Under the pieces are notes generated by a model. The model was not told the DNA's origin. It searched no databases and worked only from the letters and a program-made list of their open reading frames with translations. Shown piece after piece: positions 18,500-25,876 of a stretch of 34,747 nucleotides of DNA (its first letter is position 1; each line of letters begins with the position of its first letter). Made by a program: the position numbers and the translations under genes. Source of the DNA: Oscillospiraceae bacterium (GTDB taxonomy: Bacteria > Bacillota > Clostridia > Oscillospirales > Ruminococcaceae); the NCBI GenBank assembly GCA_016288755.1, contig JAEELE010000093.1:1-34747 (forward strand). Direction: 5' to 3'.

Positions 18500-19642
18500 T
18501 TATTGCAGCTTTTTGATCTCTTCGTCCAGCATCGCCATGAGCTCCTCGTAGGTCGCGGGCGGTGCAGCGGGCTCCGCGGGTGCTGCCGGTGCGGCAGGCT
18601 CAGCGGGCGCTTCGGTCTCGGGAGCGGGTGCGGGCGCCTCAGCGGGCTTCTCGGGCTTTGCGGCGGACTGGGCATCCGCAGCGGGCTTCGGAATCTGACC
18701 GGTCGTGCCCGGGCGAACCGCGGTCTGCTGCCGTGTGACGGTCAGCTCACCGGTCTTGGGCACCGCGATCGGATGCGTGCGCGTGAGCACCTCTGTCGTG
18801 ATGAGCGGCACGCCGTCGGGGGTCTCCGTCTGGCGGCGCTGCTCCATGTGGCTGCGCACCGCCGCGATGCGCTCTGCACGGCGGGCTGCCTCCTGCTCCT
18901 CCAGCTGTGCGAGCTCCTCGTCGGTGTAGCGGCGGGGCTGCTTGGTGGGCTTGGGCTTTTCGGCATCGGTGCCGGTGCCGGTTTTCGCCATGCGCTCTGC
19001 GTCGCGCTCGGCGATCTGCTGCTGCTTCTTCTGAATCGACTTGACGAATGCGAGGTCGGTATCGCCCTCCTCCTCTTCGTCCGCCTTGATGCTTGCGTGC
19101 TCCTTTGCCGCGACCGCCGCAGCGATCAGATAGAGCATCAGCACGATGCAGGGCATGATCAGGCAGACGATCAGACCGACCATGCCGTTGAGGAAGCCGA
19201 CTGCGACGCCGAGCTCCGCGCTCTTATAGGTGCAGACGCCGAGCAGCGAGCTCTGCGGCACGGTGGTGGGCTCCGGGTCGATGCTGTTGTCGACGGTCAG
19301 GTAGTAGGTGGTGGTCTTGAAGGCGTCGTTGTCGGCGGTCAGTGCGATCTTGCCGATTTTTCCGGTACCTGCGGTATCGCGGTAGAGCACGAGCTGATCC
19401 TTCACGAAGGTGTCGCTCTCCTCGGCGATGACCATTGTCCCGGCGGGAATATCGGGCAGCATTTCGTCGGAGGTATAGTAGCAGAAGCGATATTTGCCGA
19501 TCTTCGGGGCATTGTCGCCGCGATAGAGCAAATTGACGCCGAGGGTCACGGCGGCGAGCAGCAGCATGCAGACGATCAGCAGTGCGCCGAGGCAGGATAT
19601 GCTGTGTCTGCGCTCTTTCTTTGCAGATTTCGATTTTGCCAT
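18500..19642 (-). CDS. Signal-peptidase-like membrane protein without the catalytic dyad, with a long cytoplasmic tail
   Basis: About 380 residues from the ATG at 19642. Membrane segments lie at about 15-40 and 150-178. The domain between them follows the SipW/archaeal-type signal peptidase pattern: SDEMLPDIPAGTMVI at 58-72 in place of SGSMEPT-like sequence, then a strand-rich part ending in VPQSSLLGVCTY. The residue before the Met, where the catalytic serine belongs, is E60, and the histidine of the THR-type motif is also absent (KIGKIAL at 95-101). The C-terminal 200 residues are charged, then Pro/Ala/Glu-rich, and end in TYEELMAMLDEEIKKL. The only good ribosome site (GAAAGGAG) is about 30 bases upstream, separated from the ATG by a GTCCG/CGGAC hairpin, so the exact start is uncertain. 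The function is unknown; a non-proteolytic scaffold or signal-peptide binder is inference. Confidence 0.75.
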   Translation of the reverse strand: MAKSKSAKKERRHSISCLGALLIVCMLLLAAVTLGVNLLYRGDNAPKIGKYRFCYYTSDEMLPDIPAGTMVIAEESDTFVKDQLVLYRDTAGTGKIGKIALTADNDAFKTTTYYLTVDNSIDPEPTTVPQSSLLGVCTYKSAELGVAVGFLNGMVGLIVCLIMPCIVLMLYLIAAAVAAKEHASIKADEEEEGDTDLAFVKSIQKKQQQIAERDAERMAKTGTGTDAEKPKPTKQPRRYTDEELAQLEEQEAARRAERIAAVRSHMEQRRQTETPDGVPLITTEVLTRTHPIAVPKTGELTVTRQQTAVRPGTTGQIPKPAADAQSAAKPEKPAEAPAPAPETEAPAEPAAPAAPAEPAAPPATYEELMAMLDEEIKKLQ

Positions 19643-19703
19643 TATTCTGTGTTGCAGTCCGGGCGGACCGCGCTCCTTTCCTGTTGCAGTGATATGCCGC
19701 AGT

Positions 19704-19715
19704 ATGCCGCGGCAT
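19704..19715. promoter_or_regulatory. Perfect 12-bp palindrome downstream of the promoter, possible operator
   Basis: ATGCCGCGGCAT lies just after the expected transcription start of the minus-strand promoter at 19728-19756; another ATGCCGC half-copy precedes it. The position fits a repressor operator, but no regulator is encoded next to it. Confidence 0.35.
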
Positions 19716-19727
19716 GTGTCCAGTATT

Positions 19728-19756
19728 AGTATAACACATTTTCCGCAAAATAGCAA
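19728..19756 (-). promoter_or_regulatory. Promoter of the signal-peptidase-like gene
   Basis: On the minus strand TTGCTA (19756-19751), a 17-bp spacer and TATACT (19733-19728). It is divergent from the tRNA promoter. Confidence 0.75.
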
Positions 19757-19799
19757 GCCCTATTTCTTTGGAGTACCGCGATGTTTTTTACAATACCTC

Positions 19800-19828
19800 T
19801 TGACTTTTTCCGCGAAATGTGCTATAAT
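19800..19828 (+). promoter_or_regulatory. Promoter of tRNA-Thr
   Basis: TTGACT at 19800-19805, a 17-bp spacer and a perfect TATAAT at 19823-19828 with an extended -10 TGC, 28 bp before the tRNA. Confidence 0.88.
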
Positions 19829-19856
19829 ATATGAGTCCGATTGAAAAAGCATTTAT

Positions 19857-19929
19857 GCTGGTGTGGCTCAGTTGGTAGAGCAGCGCATTCGTAATGCGCA
19901 GGTCGTCGGTTCGAGTCCGACCACCAGCT
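19857..19929 (+). tRNA. tRNA-Thr (anticodon CGT)
   Basis: A complete cloverleaf of 73 nt. The acceptor arm GCTGGTG (19857-19863) pairs with CACCAGC (19922-19928). The D arm is GCTC...GAGC, the anticodon stem GCGCA/TGCGC encloses the loop TTCGTAA, giving anticodon CGT that reads ACG. The T arm is GTCGG-TTCGAGT-CCGAC. The 3' CCA is not encoded. It stands alone with its own promoter and terminator. Confidence 0.97.
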
Positions 19930-19931
19930 TG

Positions 19932-19965
19932 AAAACCGCTCTTTTTACAGAGCGGTTTTTTTATT
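19932..19965 (+). terminator. Intrinsic terminator of tRNA-Thr
   Basis: AAAACCGCTCT and AGAGCGGTTTT form an 11-bp stem with a 6-nt loop, followed by a run of T. Confidence 0.92.
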
Positions 19966-19984
19966 TTGCCCTCGGGGCATTTTT

Positions 19985-20135
19985 GCGGGGACTCTGCCCC
20001 CGCCCCCCTGCCAAAGGGGTACTACCCCTTTGGAATCCCATTATATGTGATTTTGACGCTGATATGCCATTTTTATTATAATGGGATTCGTAAGGGACGC
20101 AGTCCCTTACGCGGGGGTTTGGGGGCAGAGCCCCC
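19985..20135. repeat. Palindromic MITE-like element of about 151 bp
   Basis: The ends 19987-20001 and 20121-20135 are inverted copies that match at 14 of 15 bases (GGGGACTCTGCCCCC against GGGGGCTCTGCCCCC). Inside, CCAAAGGGGT/ACCCCTTTGG (20011-20033) and GTAAGGGAC/GTCCCTTAC (20090-20110) form perfect hairpins, and AATCCCATTATA (20034-20045) pairs with TATAATGGGATT (20077-20088), a perfect 12-bp inverted repeat. The whole can fold as a cross with several arms. No reading frame and no clear target-site duplication are seen. Confidence 0.8.
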
Positions 20136-20164
20136 AATATAAATATCCATCGAAGACACCGCAT

Positions 20165-20202
20165 AAAAATCCCGCAGCCGGAAACGCATCCGGCTGCGGG
20201 AT
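20165..20202 (-). terminator. Intrinsic terminator of the double GH16 gene
   Basis: CCCGCAGCCGGA (20171-20182) pairs with TCCGGCTGCGGG (20189-20200), 12 perfect pairs with a 6-nt loop. Read on the minus strand it is followed by ATTTTTA, 13 bp after the stop codon of the glucanase gene. Confidence 0.9.
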
Positions 20203-20214
20203 GATAGGAAGGGA

Positions 20215-22008
20215 TTACTTCTGCGGATTGTAGGTGACCCACTGATAGCGTGCGATCAGACCGGTTCTGCCGTTGAAATTGTTGAGCCAGTCACGGATTC
20301 CGGACTCACCGGGTCTGTCCTTGCCGGGCCATGCATTCATCATGATCTTGCCGGCGGTCTTCGGCACATCGCCCCACATGGTGTGGGCTTCCTTGCCGTC
20401 GACATACCATGTGATGTGATCGGGCTGCCAGTCAAAGCCGTAGGTGTGATAGCCCTCAGAAGCGTCAAAGCCGAGAGTATACATGAACTCATGACCGCCC
20501 TGACCGTTTCTGTAGTAGTTGAACTGCACCTTCGTGGTGTCCTTGCCGAGGATCTCGACGTCGATCTCATCCCACGGGTTGTTATCGGACGGACCGGTGT
20601 AGGTGAAGAACGAGGAGACAACGCCGTCATTCTTGATCGCCTGCATCGAGCACTCATAGTAGCCGTAGCTGTAGAACTTGTTCGTGCGGAACTCACCGCC
20701 GGAATACTGGCACTGCCAGTCGGAATTGGTCTTGCCGTCGTAGTTGCGGTCGATCAGAAGCTCCAGATGATCGGTCTTGATCTGTGCGTTCTGCTTATAC
20801 CACCAGCAGTCGAACGGATAGCCGTTCGTCCAGCCCTCGGATGCGAAGAAGTCGCCTGCGCTGCCGGAGCGGAAGTTGGAATACATCTGTGCGCTGGTGT
20901 TCGGCTGCGTGCCGTAGTCGGTGACGCCGCCTGCGCCCTGCTGAGAACCCTGACCCTGATTCGGATCCTGATTTTGCGAGCCCTGACCGCCGGCTTCCAG
21001 CTGCTCCAGCGTCTTGGGATCGTCCGCATCACTGCTCTTGGTGTAGGTGACCCACTTGTAGGACGCGGTCAGCGGCTTGTTGCCGTCGTAGCGGTTCAGC
21101 CAGCCGATGATGTCATAATCGACTGCTCTGCCCGGCCATGCGTTCATCATGATCTTGCTTGCGGTCTTCGGCATATCGCCGCGCATCGTGTAGGCTTCCT
21201 TGCCGTCGACATACCATGTGATGTGGTCGGGCTGCCAGTCAAAGCCGTACTTGTGATAGCCCTCGGAGGCGTCAAAGCCGAGATCGTACATGTACTCGTG
21301 CTCGCCCTGACCGTTTCTGTAGTAGTTGAACTGGACCTTCGTGGTGTCCTTGCCGAGGATCTCAATGTCGATCTCGTCCCACGGGTTTTTCACGCCGTTG
21401 ATGACATCGGACGGACCGGTGTAGGTGAAGAACGAGGAGACGACGCCGTCGTTCTTGATCGCCTTCATGCAGGTCTCGTAGTAGCCGTAGCTGTAATACT
21501 TGTTCGTGCGGAACTCGCCGCCGCCGTAGCCCGGCTGCCAGGTGGTGTTGCTCTTGTTCTGGTAGTTGTCGCTGATCACCAGCTCGAGCTTATCGCCGTT
21601 GATCTGTGCGTTCTGCTCATACCACCAGCAGTCGAACGGCTGCCCGTTCGTCCAGCCGTCGGAGGCGAAGAAGTCGCCCGCCTTGCCGGAGTTGAAGTCT
21701 GCGTACATCGTTGCCGGAAGCGTCGGCTGCGGGAAGCTGTCGTCCGCGGCAGACGGGTTGAGAATGCTGCGTTTCATCAGCGTCAGGTCCTTTGCAGTGA
21801 TTTTGCGGTCTCCGTCAAAGTCCATCTCCGCCGTCACGCTCGTCTTGCCGAGCAGCGCGTTCACCAGCGACTTGACGTCGGTGCCGTCGAGCTTTCCGTC
21901 GCTGTTGAGGTCTCCCTTGACCGCAGCCAGAGCTGCATTGGAGAGCAGTGCTGCCGTCAGCACCAGTGCAGAAGCTGCAGATGCTGCACGAATATGCTGT
22001 TTCTTCAT
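20215..22008 (-). CDS. Secreted dockerin-bearing enzyme with two GH16 lichenase-type catalytic domains
   Basis: A 597-residue exported protein. The start at 22008 has GGAGG at good distance and gives a clean signal peptide (residues 1-29, ending ANAALA-like NAALA). A type I dockerin follows at once (31-86), with two calcium-loop repeats starting DLNSDGKLDGTD and DFDGDRKITAKD. GH16 domain 1 spans about 100-325 with the catalytic motif DEIDIEILG (E212, D214, E216). A Gln/Gly/Asn-rich linker (about 338-362) leads to GH16 domain 2 (about 372-595) with DEIDVEILG (E481, D483, E485). The sequence resembles bacterial beta-1,3-1,4-glucanases (lichenases). The two domains are very similar, so the duplication is recent. 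The dockerin predicts docking onto a scaffoldin cohesin. A dockerin at the N-terminus is less common than at the C-terminus. Confidence 0.95.
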   Translation of the reverse strand: MKKQHIRAASAASALVLTAALLSNAALAAVKGDLNSDGKLDGTDVKSLVNALLGKTSVTAEMDFDGDRKITAKDLTLMKRSILNPSAADDSFPQPTLPATMYADFNSGKAGDFFASDGWTNGQPFDCWWYEQNAQINGDKLELVISDNYQNKSNTTWQPGYGGGEFRTNKYYSYGYYETCMKAIKNDGVVSSFFTYTGPSDVINGVKNPWDEIDIEILGKDTTKVQFNYYRNGQGEHEYMYDLGFDASEGYHKYGFDWQPDHITWYVDGKEAYTMRGDMPKTASKIMMNAWPGRAVDYDIIGWLNRYDGNKPLTASYKWVTYTKSSDADDPKTLEQLEAGGQGSQNQDPNQGQGSQQGAGGVTDYGTQPNTSAQMYSNFRSGSAGDFFASEGWTNGYPFDCWWYKQNAQIKTDHLELLIDRNYDGKTNSDWQCQYSGGEFRTNKFYSYGYYECSMQAIKNDGVVSSFFTYTGPSDNNPWDEIDVEILGKDTTKVQFNYYRNGQGGHEFMYTLGFDASEGYHTYGFDWQPDHITWYVDGKEAHTMWGDVPKTAGKIMMNAWPGKDRPGESGIRDWLNNFNGRTGLIARYQWVTYNPQK

Positions 22009-22139
22009 GATCAAATCCTCCTCTTTCTGTTCATACGGCATCCGCGCAGCGCTGTGCTGCCGTTTCCCGGACAGTCTGTTTTTTTCGGCAGATCCCGTAT
22101 CTTACCCCCAGCCCAATCCCCGATTGAGCGCTTATCTGC

Positions 22140-22171
22140 ATTATAGCATACTGCGGGCGTGCCGAATATCA
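22140..22171 (-). promoter_or_regulatory. Promoter of the double GH16 gene with a TGATATT box
   Basis: On the minus strand TATAAT (22145-22140) with extended -10 TGC, but no acceptable -35 at 16-18 bp, as expected of an activator-dependent promoter. TGATATT (22171-22165) lies exactly 19 bp upstream of the -10, the same spacing as before the other GH16 gene at 23080-23111. It is a candidate binding site for the adjacent AraC-type regulator. Confidence 0.6.
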
Positions 22172-22199
22172 AATTTTCGCCTTTTTTATCAGAATTCTA

Positions 22200-22228
22200 T
22201 TGTGTTTTTTTGCAAAATGCGATATAAT
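22200..22228 (+). promoter_or_regulatory. Promoter of the AraC-type regulator
   Basis: TTGTGT at 22200-22205, a 17-bp spacer and TATAAT at 22223-22228, divergent from the glucanase promoter. Confidence 0.7.
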
Positions 22229-22269
22229 AGAATTGTCCGCAGCAATGCGGGCGCGAAGGGGGAGCATAA

Positions 22270-23007
22270 ATGAATATCGAGCAGAAGCTGACGCATCAGG
22301 CATTCCTGAACCGTGAGCAGAGCATCTCGCATCTGGCTTACGAACGGGAGAACGCCTTTTTCAGCGCCATCCAGAACGGCGACGTCGCCGGCGTGCAGGC
22401 GCTCTATGAGCCGCTCGGCACCTCGGAGATGGGCAAGCTCAGCGAAAATCCGCTGCGCAATCTGCAGTACCATCTGATCATCACGGTCGCGCTGATCACG
22501 CGCTCGTGCATCGAGGGCGGCATGGTGATGGAGGAGGCGTACAATCTCAGCGACATCTATATCCAGAGCGTTGACAAGTGCAAATCCGAGGAGGAGATCC
22601 GGATGCTGCACCGCGAGCTCGTGATGGACTATGCCCAGCGCATGCATCTGCTGAAGAAGCAGAACCGCTATCCCAAGGCGATCATCGTCGTGATGGACTA
22701 TATCTATGACAATCTGCACACGCGCATGACCATCGGGGAGCTCGCCGATGCCGCAGGGCTGAGCGTGACCTATCTGTCCAAGCTGTTCCGCAAGGAGGTC
22801 GGCATGACGGTCAAGGAATATATCACCCGCAAGCGCATTCAGGCAGCGGAGAACATGCTGCGCTATTCGGAGTTTTCCTGCCTTGCGATCTCGGATTATC
22901 TCTGCTTCAGCTCCGAGAGCCATTTTATTCAGGTGTTCCGCAAGCACACCGGCGAAACACCCAAGCGCTACCGCGAAAAATATTTCCGCGTCCGGCATGA
23001 GGAATAG
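22270..23007 (+). CDS. AraC family transcriptional regulator
   Basis: A 245-residue DNA-binding protein. The C-terminal AraC domain (about 137-240) has two helix-turn-helix units: MTIGELADAAGLSVTYLSKLFRKEVGMTVKEYI and SCLAISDYLCFSSESHFIQVFRKHTGETPKRYR, both close to the family pattern. The N-terminal 130 residues are mainly helical and not a recognisable cupin sugar-sensor. GGGGGAG precedes the ATG. It sits between two GH16 genes, divergent from one and upstream of the other, so it most likely activates them in response to beta-glucan breakdown products; this is inference supported by the shared promoter box. Confidence 0.93.
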   Translation: MNIEQKLTHQAFLNREQSISHLAYERENAFFSAIQNGDVAGVQALYEPLGTSEMGKLSENPLRNLQYHLIITVALITRSCIEGGMVMEEAYNLSDIYIQSVDKCKSEEEIRMLHRELVMDYAQRMHLLKKQNRYPKAIIVVMDYIYDNLHTRMTIGELADAAGLSVTYLSKLFRKEVGMTVKEYITRKRIQAAENMLRYSEFSCLAISDYLCFSSESHFIQVFRKHTGETPKRYREKYFRVRHEE

Positions 23008-23079
23008 GGAAACGGGGTGCGCCGCTCCGTCGGAATCCCGTGAGAATGCAACAGAAATCTGACAGAAAAGCGGGATATC

Positions 23080-23111
23080 TGATATTTTTTCGAGGACGTT
23101 TGTGCTATAAT
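23080..23111 (+). promoter_or_regulatory. Promoter of the GH16-CBM lipoprotein with a TGATATT box
   Basis: TATAAT at 23106-23111 with extended -10 TGC and a poor -35. TGATATT at 23080-23086 lies 19 bp upstream of the -10, identical in sequence and spacing to the box before the divergent glucanase gene. A further GATATC stands just before it (23074-23079). Confidence 0.6.
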
Positions 23112-23171
23112 ATGAAATATCAGTTGTCCGTTCATCCCCTTCGGACGGACACCGGGAGGTATGCAAACAGC

Positions 23172-24626
23172 ATGAAAATCAAACGTGCATTTGCCGTTCT
23201 GGCGGCTTCCGCCCTGCTGACAGGCTGCGGAAGCAGCTCCTCTGCCGCAGTGCAGTCCAGCCGCGAGAACTCGGCAGCACCCGCGGAGACGACCACAACG
23301 TCTCAGGCGGAAACCACGACCGCGCAGACGGCTGAGCAGACGACTGCGCCCGTTTCGGATGTGCCCGTTCCGGACGGCTACAAGCTGCTCTGGCATGACG
23401 AATTCGACGGCGACAAGCTCGACACGTCGATCTGGAGCTACGACCCGCACGAGCCGGGCTGGACCAATGAGGAACTGCAGGAATACACCGAATCGACGGA
23501 CAATGTGTTCACGCGCGACGGCAAGCTGATCCTCAAGGCGATCAAATCCGACCGCGGCGGCAAGGATTACTACACCTCGGGCAAGATCAAATCGCAGAAT
23601 AAGAAGGACTTCACCTACGGCAAGGTCACGGCACGCGCAAAGGTGCCCGCCGGTCAGGGTCTGTGGCCCGCGATCTGGATGATGCCGAAGGATGAGGGCT
23701 ATTACGGGCAGTGGCCCAAGTGCGGCGAGATCGACATCATGGAGGTGCTCGGCAGCCGGCTCGACACCGCCTACGGCACCGTGCACTACGGCGAACCGCA
23801 TGCAGAGCAGCAGAACACCTATGTGCTCGAGGGCGGCTCCTTCGCGGACGATTTCCACGAGTATTCGGTGGAGTGGGAGCCGGGCGAGATGCGCTGGTAC
23901 ATCGACGGCAACCTCTATCACACCGTCAACGACTGGTTCACAGCCGTTGCGGGCGAGGATGAGAAGCCCTATCCCGCACCGTTCAATCAGCCCTTCTTCG
24001 TGCAGATGAATCTCGCAGTCGGCGGCACATGGCCCGGCAACCCGGATGCCACGACCGATTTTGACAAGGCGGAATTCGAGATCGACTATGTGCGTGTCTA
24101 TCAGAAGCCATCGTATGACACCAATGTCACGAAGCCGGAATCGAACTGGCGCGAGGCGCTGGAGGACGGCAATTTCATCTACAACGGCGATTTCTCCGAA
24201 AAGGAAGACCTGACCGACGATGTCAACTGGAAATTCCTGCTCTTTGAGGGCGGCGTCGGCGCTGCGGAGATCCGCGACAACATGATCGTGATTTCCTCCG
24301 AGAACGAGGGCACGGTGGACTATTCCGTGCAGCTTGTCCAGCCCGAGCTCCCGATGATCAAGGGCAAGAAATACCGCGTGACCTTCGACGCCTATGCCGA
24401 CGAGCAGCGCGATATCGTGGTCTGTGTTTCCGCACCGACCGCAGGCTGGATCCGCTATCTGCAGGACACCACACTGACCGTGGGCACCGAGAAGCAGACC
24501 TTCACCTATGATTTCGAGATGAAGGACAAGAGCGATCCGAACGGCAGACTGGAGTTCAATCTCGGGCACCGCGGCTCGACCGCGACCGTGTACATCTCCA
24601 ATGTGCGCGTCGAGGAATTGAAGTAA
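23172..24626 (+). CDS. GH16 lipoprotein (laminarinase-type beta-glucanase) with C-terminal CBM4/9-like domain
   Basis: A 484-residue lipoprotein. The start at 23172 gives a lipoprotein signal ending in LLTGC (C19); GGGAGG is 12 bases upstream, a rather long distance. A Thr/Ala/Glu-rich linker runs to about residue 66. The GH16 domain (about 70-312) opens with LLWHDEFDGDKLD and carries the catalytic motif GEIDIMEVLG (E186, D188, E191), with the extra Met that marks the laminarinase-like rather than the lichenase-like branch. The C-terminal 150 residues (about 335-484, starting NFIYNGDFSE) resemble family 4/9 carbohydrate-binding modules. The enzyme would act at the cell surface on beta-1,3- or mixed-linkage glucan, complementing the secreted dockerin enzyme. 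Confidence 0.94.
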   Translation: MKIKRAFAVLAASALLTGCGSSSSAAVQSSRENSAAPAETTTTSQAETTTAQTAEQTTAPVSDVPVPDGYKLLWHDEFDGDKLDTSIWSYDPHEPGWTNEELQEYTESTDNVFTRDGKLILKAIKSDRGGKDYYTSGKIKSQNKKDFTYGKVTARAKVPAGQGLWPAIWMMPKDEGYYGQWPKCGEIDIMEVLGSRLDTAYGTVHYGEPHAEQQNTYVLEGGSFADDFHEYSVEWEPGEMRWYIDGNLYHTVNDWFTAVAGEDEKPYPAPFNQPFFVQMNLAVGGTWPGNPDATTDFDKAEFEIDYVRVYQKPSYDTNVTKPESNWREALEDGNFIYNGDFSEKEDLTDDVNWKFLLFEGGVGAAEIRDNMIVISSENEGTVDYSVQLVQPELPMIKGKKYRVTFDAYADEQRDIVVCVSAPTAGWIRYLQDTTLTVGTEKQTFTYDFEMKDKSDPNGRLEFNLGHRGSTATVYISNVRVEELK

Positions 24627-24670
24627 CCCCCCCTCTCACATACGGCTTTTTCAGACAAGCCCTCCTTTCC

Positions 24671-24713
24671 GACAAAAGGCTCTGCACGCCTGTGCAGAGC
24701 CTTTTGTCTTTTT
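24671..24713 (+). terminator. Intrinsic terminator after the GH16 lipoprotein
   Basis: Positions 24671-24687 and 24692-24708 form a perfect 17-bp stem (GACAAAAGGCTCTGCAC and its complement) with a GCCT loop, followed by TTTTT. The stem is A/T-flanked so it may also stop minus-strand transcription. A pyrimidine repeat (24740-24765) fills the rest of the gap. Confidence 0.95.
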
Positions 24714-24785
24714 GCGGAGACGCGGGGGTTCCGCGCTGCCATTATTCTTTCTTCTTTATTCTTTTCGCGAAGCGCGGCATGCCCG

Positions 24786-25814
24786 CTATGGATTACAGCG
24801 CTGGCAGGGGACATAGCCGTCGGCGATCAGCGCGTCGCGGCTGCCGGAATAATCCTCGCGGTTGCGCGTCTTGATATCCCCGACCGAAGGGCAGTCCGGC
24901 AGATGAAACCGCTTCGTGTTCGTGTTGAGCACATAGTCGGTCTTTGCCGCCTCCGTCGCTGGGAGTGTCCGTTCTGCGGGCGCGGAGAGCGTCGTTTCGG
25001 TTGTCTCGGCAGTCGTTTCAGTGCATGTCGTTTCGTCGCCGGTCAGCCGGCTTTCGCCTGTCGCATAGTCGATCGCAACGCCCGGCTGCACATTGTAGCA
25101 ATACACGCAGAACCGCACGCCCGCGCCGCTGTCCTCGACGGAGCAAGCCTCCATCAGCACGCCCGACGCGACCAGATCGTCGCCCGCAAACACCGGCGTG
25201 ACGCGGTACCGCACATGGTTGCCGGTCGATTCGATATATTCGGCGACGCGAATCTCAAAGGGCAGCATGCCGCACTTGTTCAGCTCGCGCGTGCCGGTGA
25301 TGAGATTGCGCGGGTTGGCGTTCTGACCGGTCAGCAGATAGCCGATCAGGTGGCAGCGGTTATAGAGATAATTCCCGTCGATCAGTCCGTCGTAGCGCGT
25401 GAGCTGCCAGCCCGAGGGGGTCACATTGCCGATGCTGCCGCGGTTTTCGGTCGGCAGCAGCTCGGGACCGAGGCATGCCCGGCAGACCCCGCAGCGCCCG
25501 AGCTCGTCGAGCGGGCTGTAGAATTCGTAGGGTTCTGCTTCGGCGGTGTCCGTCTCAAAAAACGGCATTCCCCCGTTGATCTCGCAATAGGGCTGGCTGT
25601 CATATTCCGGCACATACTGCAAATCGAAGGCGGTCGTGGTCTCGGTCGCGGTGACGGATTCGGTCGTCTCCTGCGTGACGGTTGTCGTTTCGGCGGTGAC
25701 GGCGGGTTCGGTTCCGTCCTGCACCGGCACAGAGAGACTGCGGTCATCGGGCTGACTGCACCCGAACAGCAGGATGATTCCGGCGATCACCGGAATCCAG
25801 AAGAAACGCCGCAT
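24786..25814 (-). CDS. Lipoprotein DNA/RNA non-specific endonuclease
   Basis: A 342-residue surface nuclease. The ATG at 25814 has GGGAGG eight bases upstream; a GTG at 25823 would sit directly on that site. The lipobox LLFGC gives lipidated C19. A Thr-rich stretch follows. The nuclease core (about 70-265) has NRCHLIGYLLTGQNANPRNLI with catalytic H155 and metal-binding N170, then VTPVFAGDDLVASGVLMEA and YNVQPGVAIDYATGES, as in the streptococcal EndA/DNA-entry nuclease group. A second Thr-rich linker leads to a C-terminal cysteine-containing module (YVLNTNTKRFHLPDC ... PCQRC), found on many secreted nucleases. It probably digests external DNA for nutrition or uptake. Confidence 0.93.
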   Translation of the reverse strand: MRRFFWIPVIAGIILLFGCSQPDDRSLSVPVQDGTEPAVTAETTTVTQETTESVTATETTTAFDLQYVPEYDSQPYCEINGGMPFFETDTAEAEPYEFYSPLDELGRCGVCRACLGPELLPTENRGSIGNVTPSGWQLTRYDGLIDGNYLYNRCHLIGYLLTGQNANPRNLITGTRELNKCGMLPFEIRVAEYIESTGNHVRYRVTPVFAGDDLVASGVLMEACSVEDSGAGVRFCVYCYNVQPGVAIDYATGESRLTGDETTCTETTAETTETTLSAPAERTLPATEAAKTDYVLNTNTKRFHLPDCPSVGDIKTRNREDYSGSRDALIADGYVPCQRCNP

Positions 25815-25843
25815 TGTCCGCACCTCCCATCACAGTTTCCTCC

Positions 25844-25872
25844 ATTATACCACATCAATGCGAAAAAAGCAA
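25844..25872 (-). promoter_or_regulatory. Promoter of the nuclease gene
   Basis: On the minus strand TTGCTT (25872-25867), a 17-bp spacer and TATAAT (25849-25844) with extended -10 TGG. The repeat array begins five bases beyond the -35. Confidence 0.75.
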
Positions 25873-25876
25873 CGTC

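Noticed and set aside
20383..22146. 587-codon open frame antisense to the double GH16 gene
   Set aside because: The minus-strand frame has signal peptide, dockerin and two catalytic domains; the plus frame has none and only mirrors the duplication.
23161..23175. Four-codon ORF overlapping the GH16 lipoprotein start (ATGA)
   Set aside because: Its ATG is only one base from the GGGAGG site, too close for normal initiation; it is probably chance.
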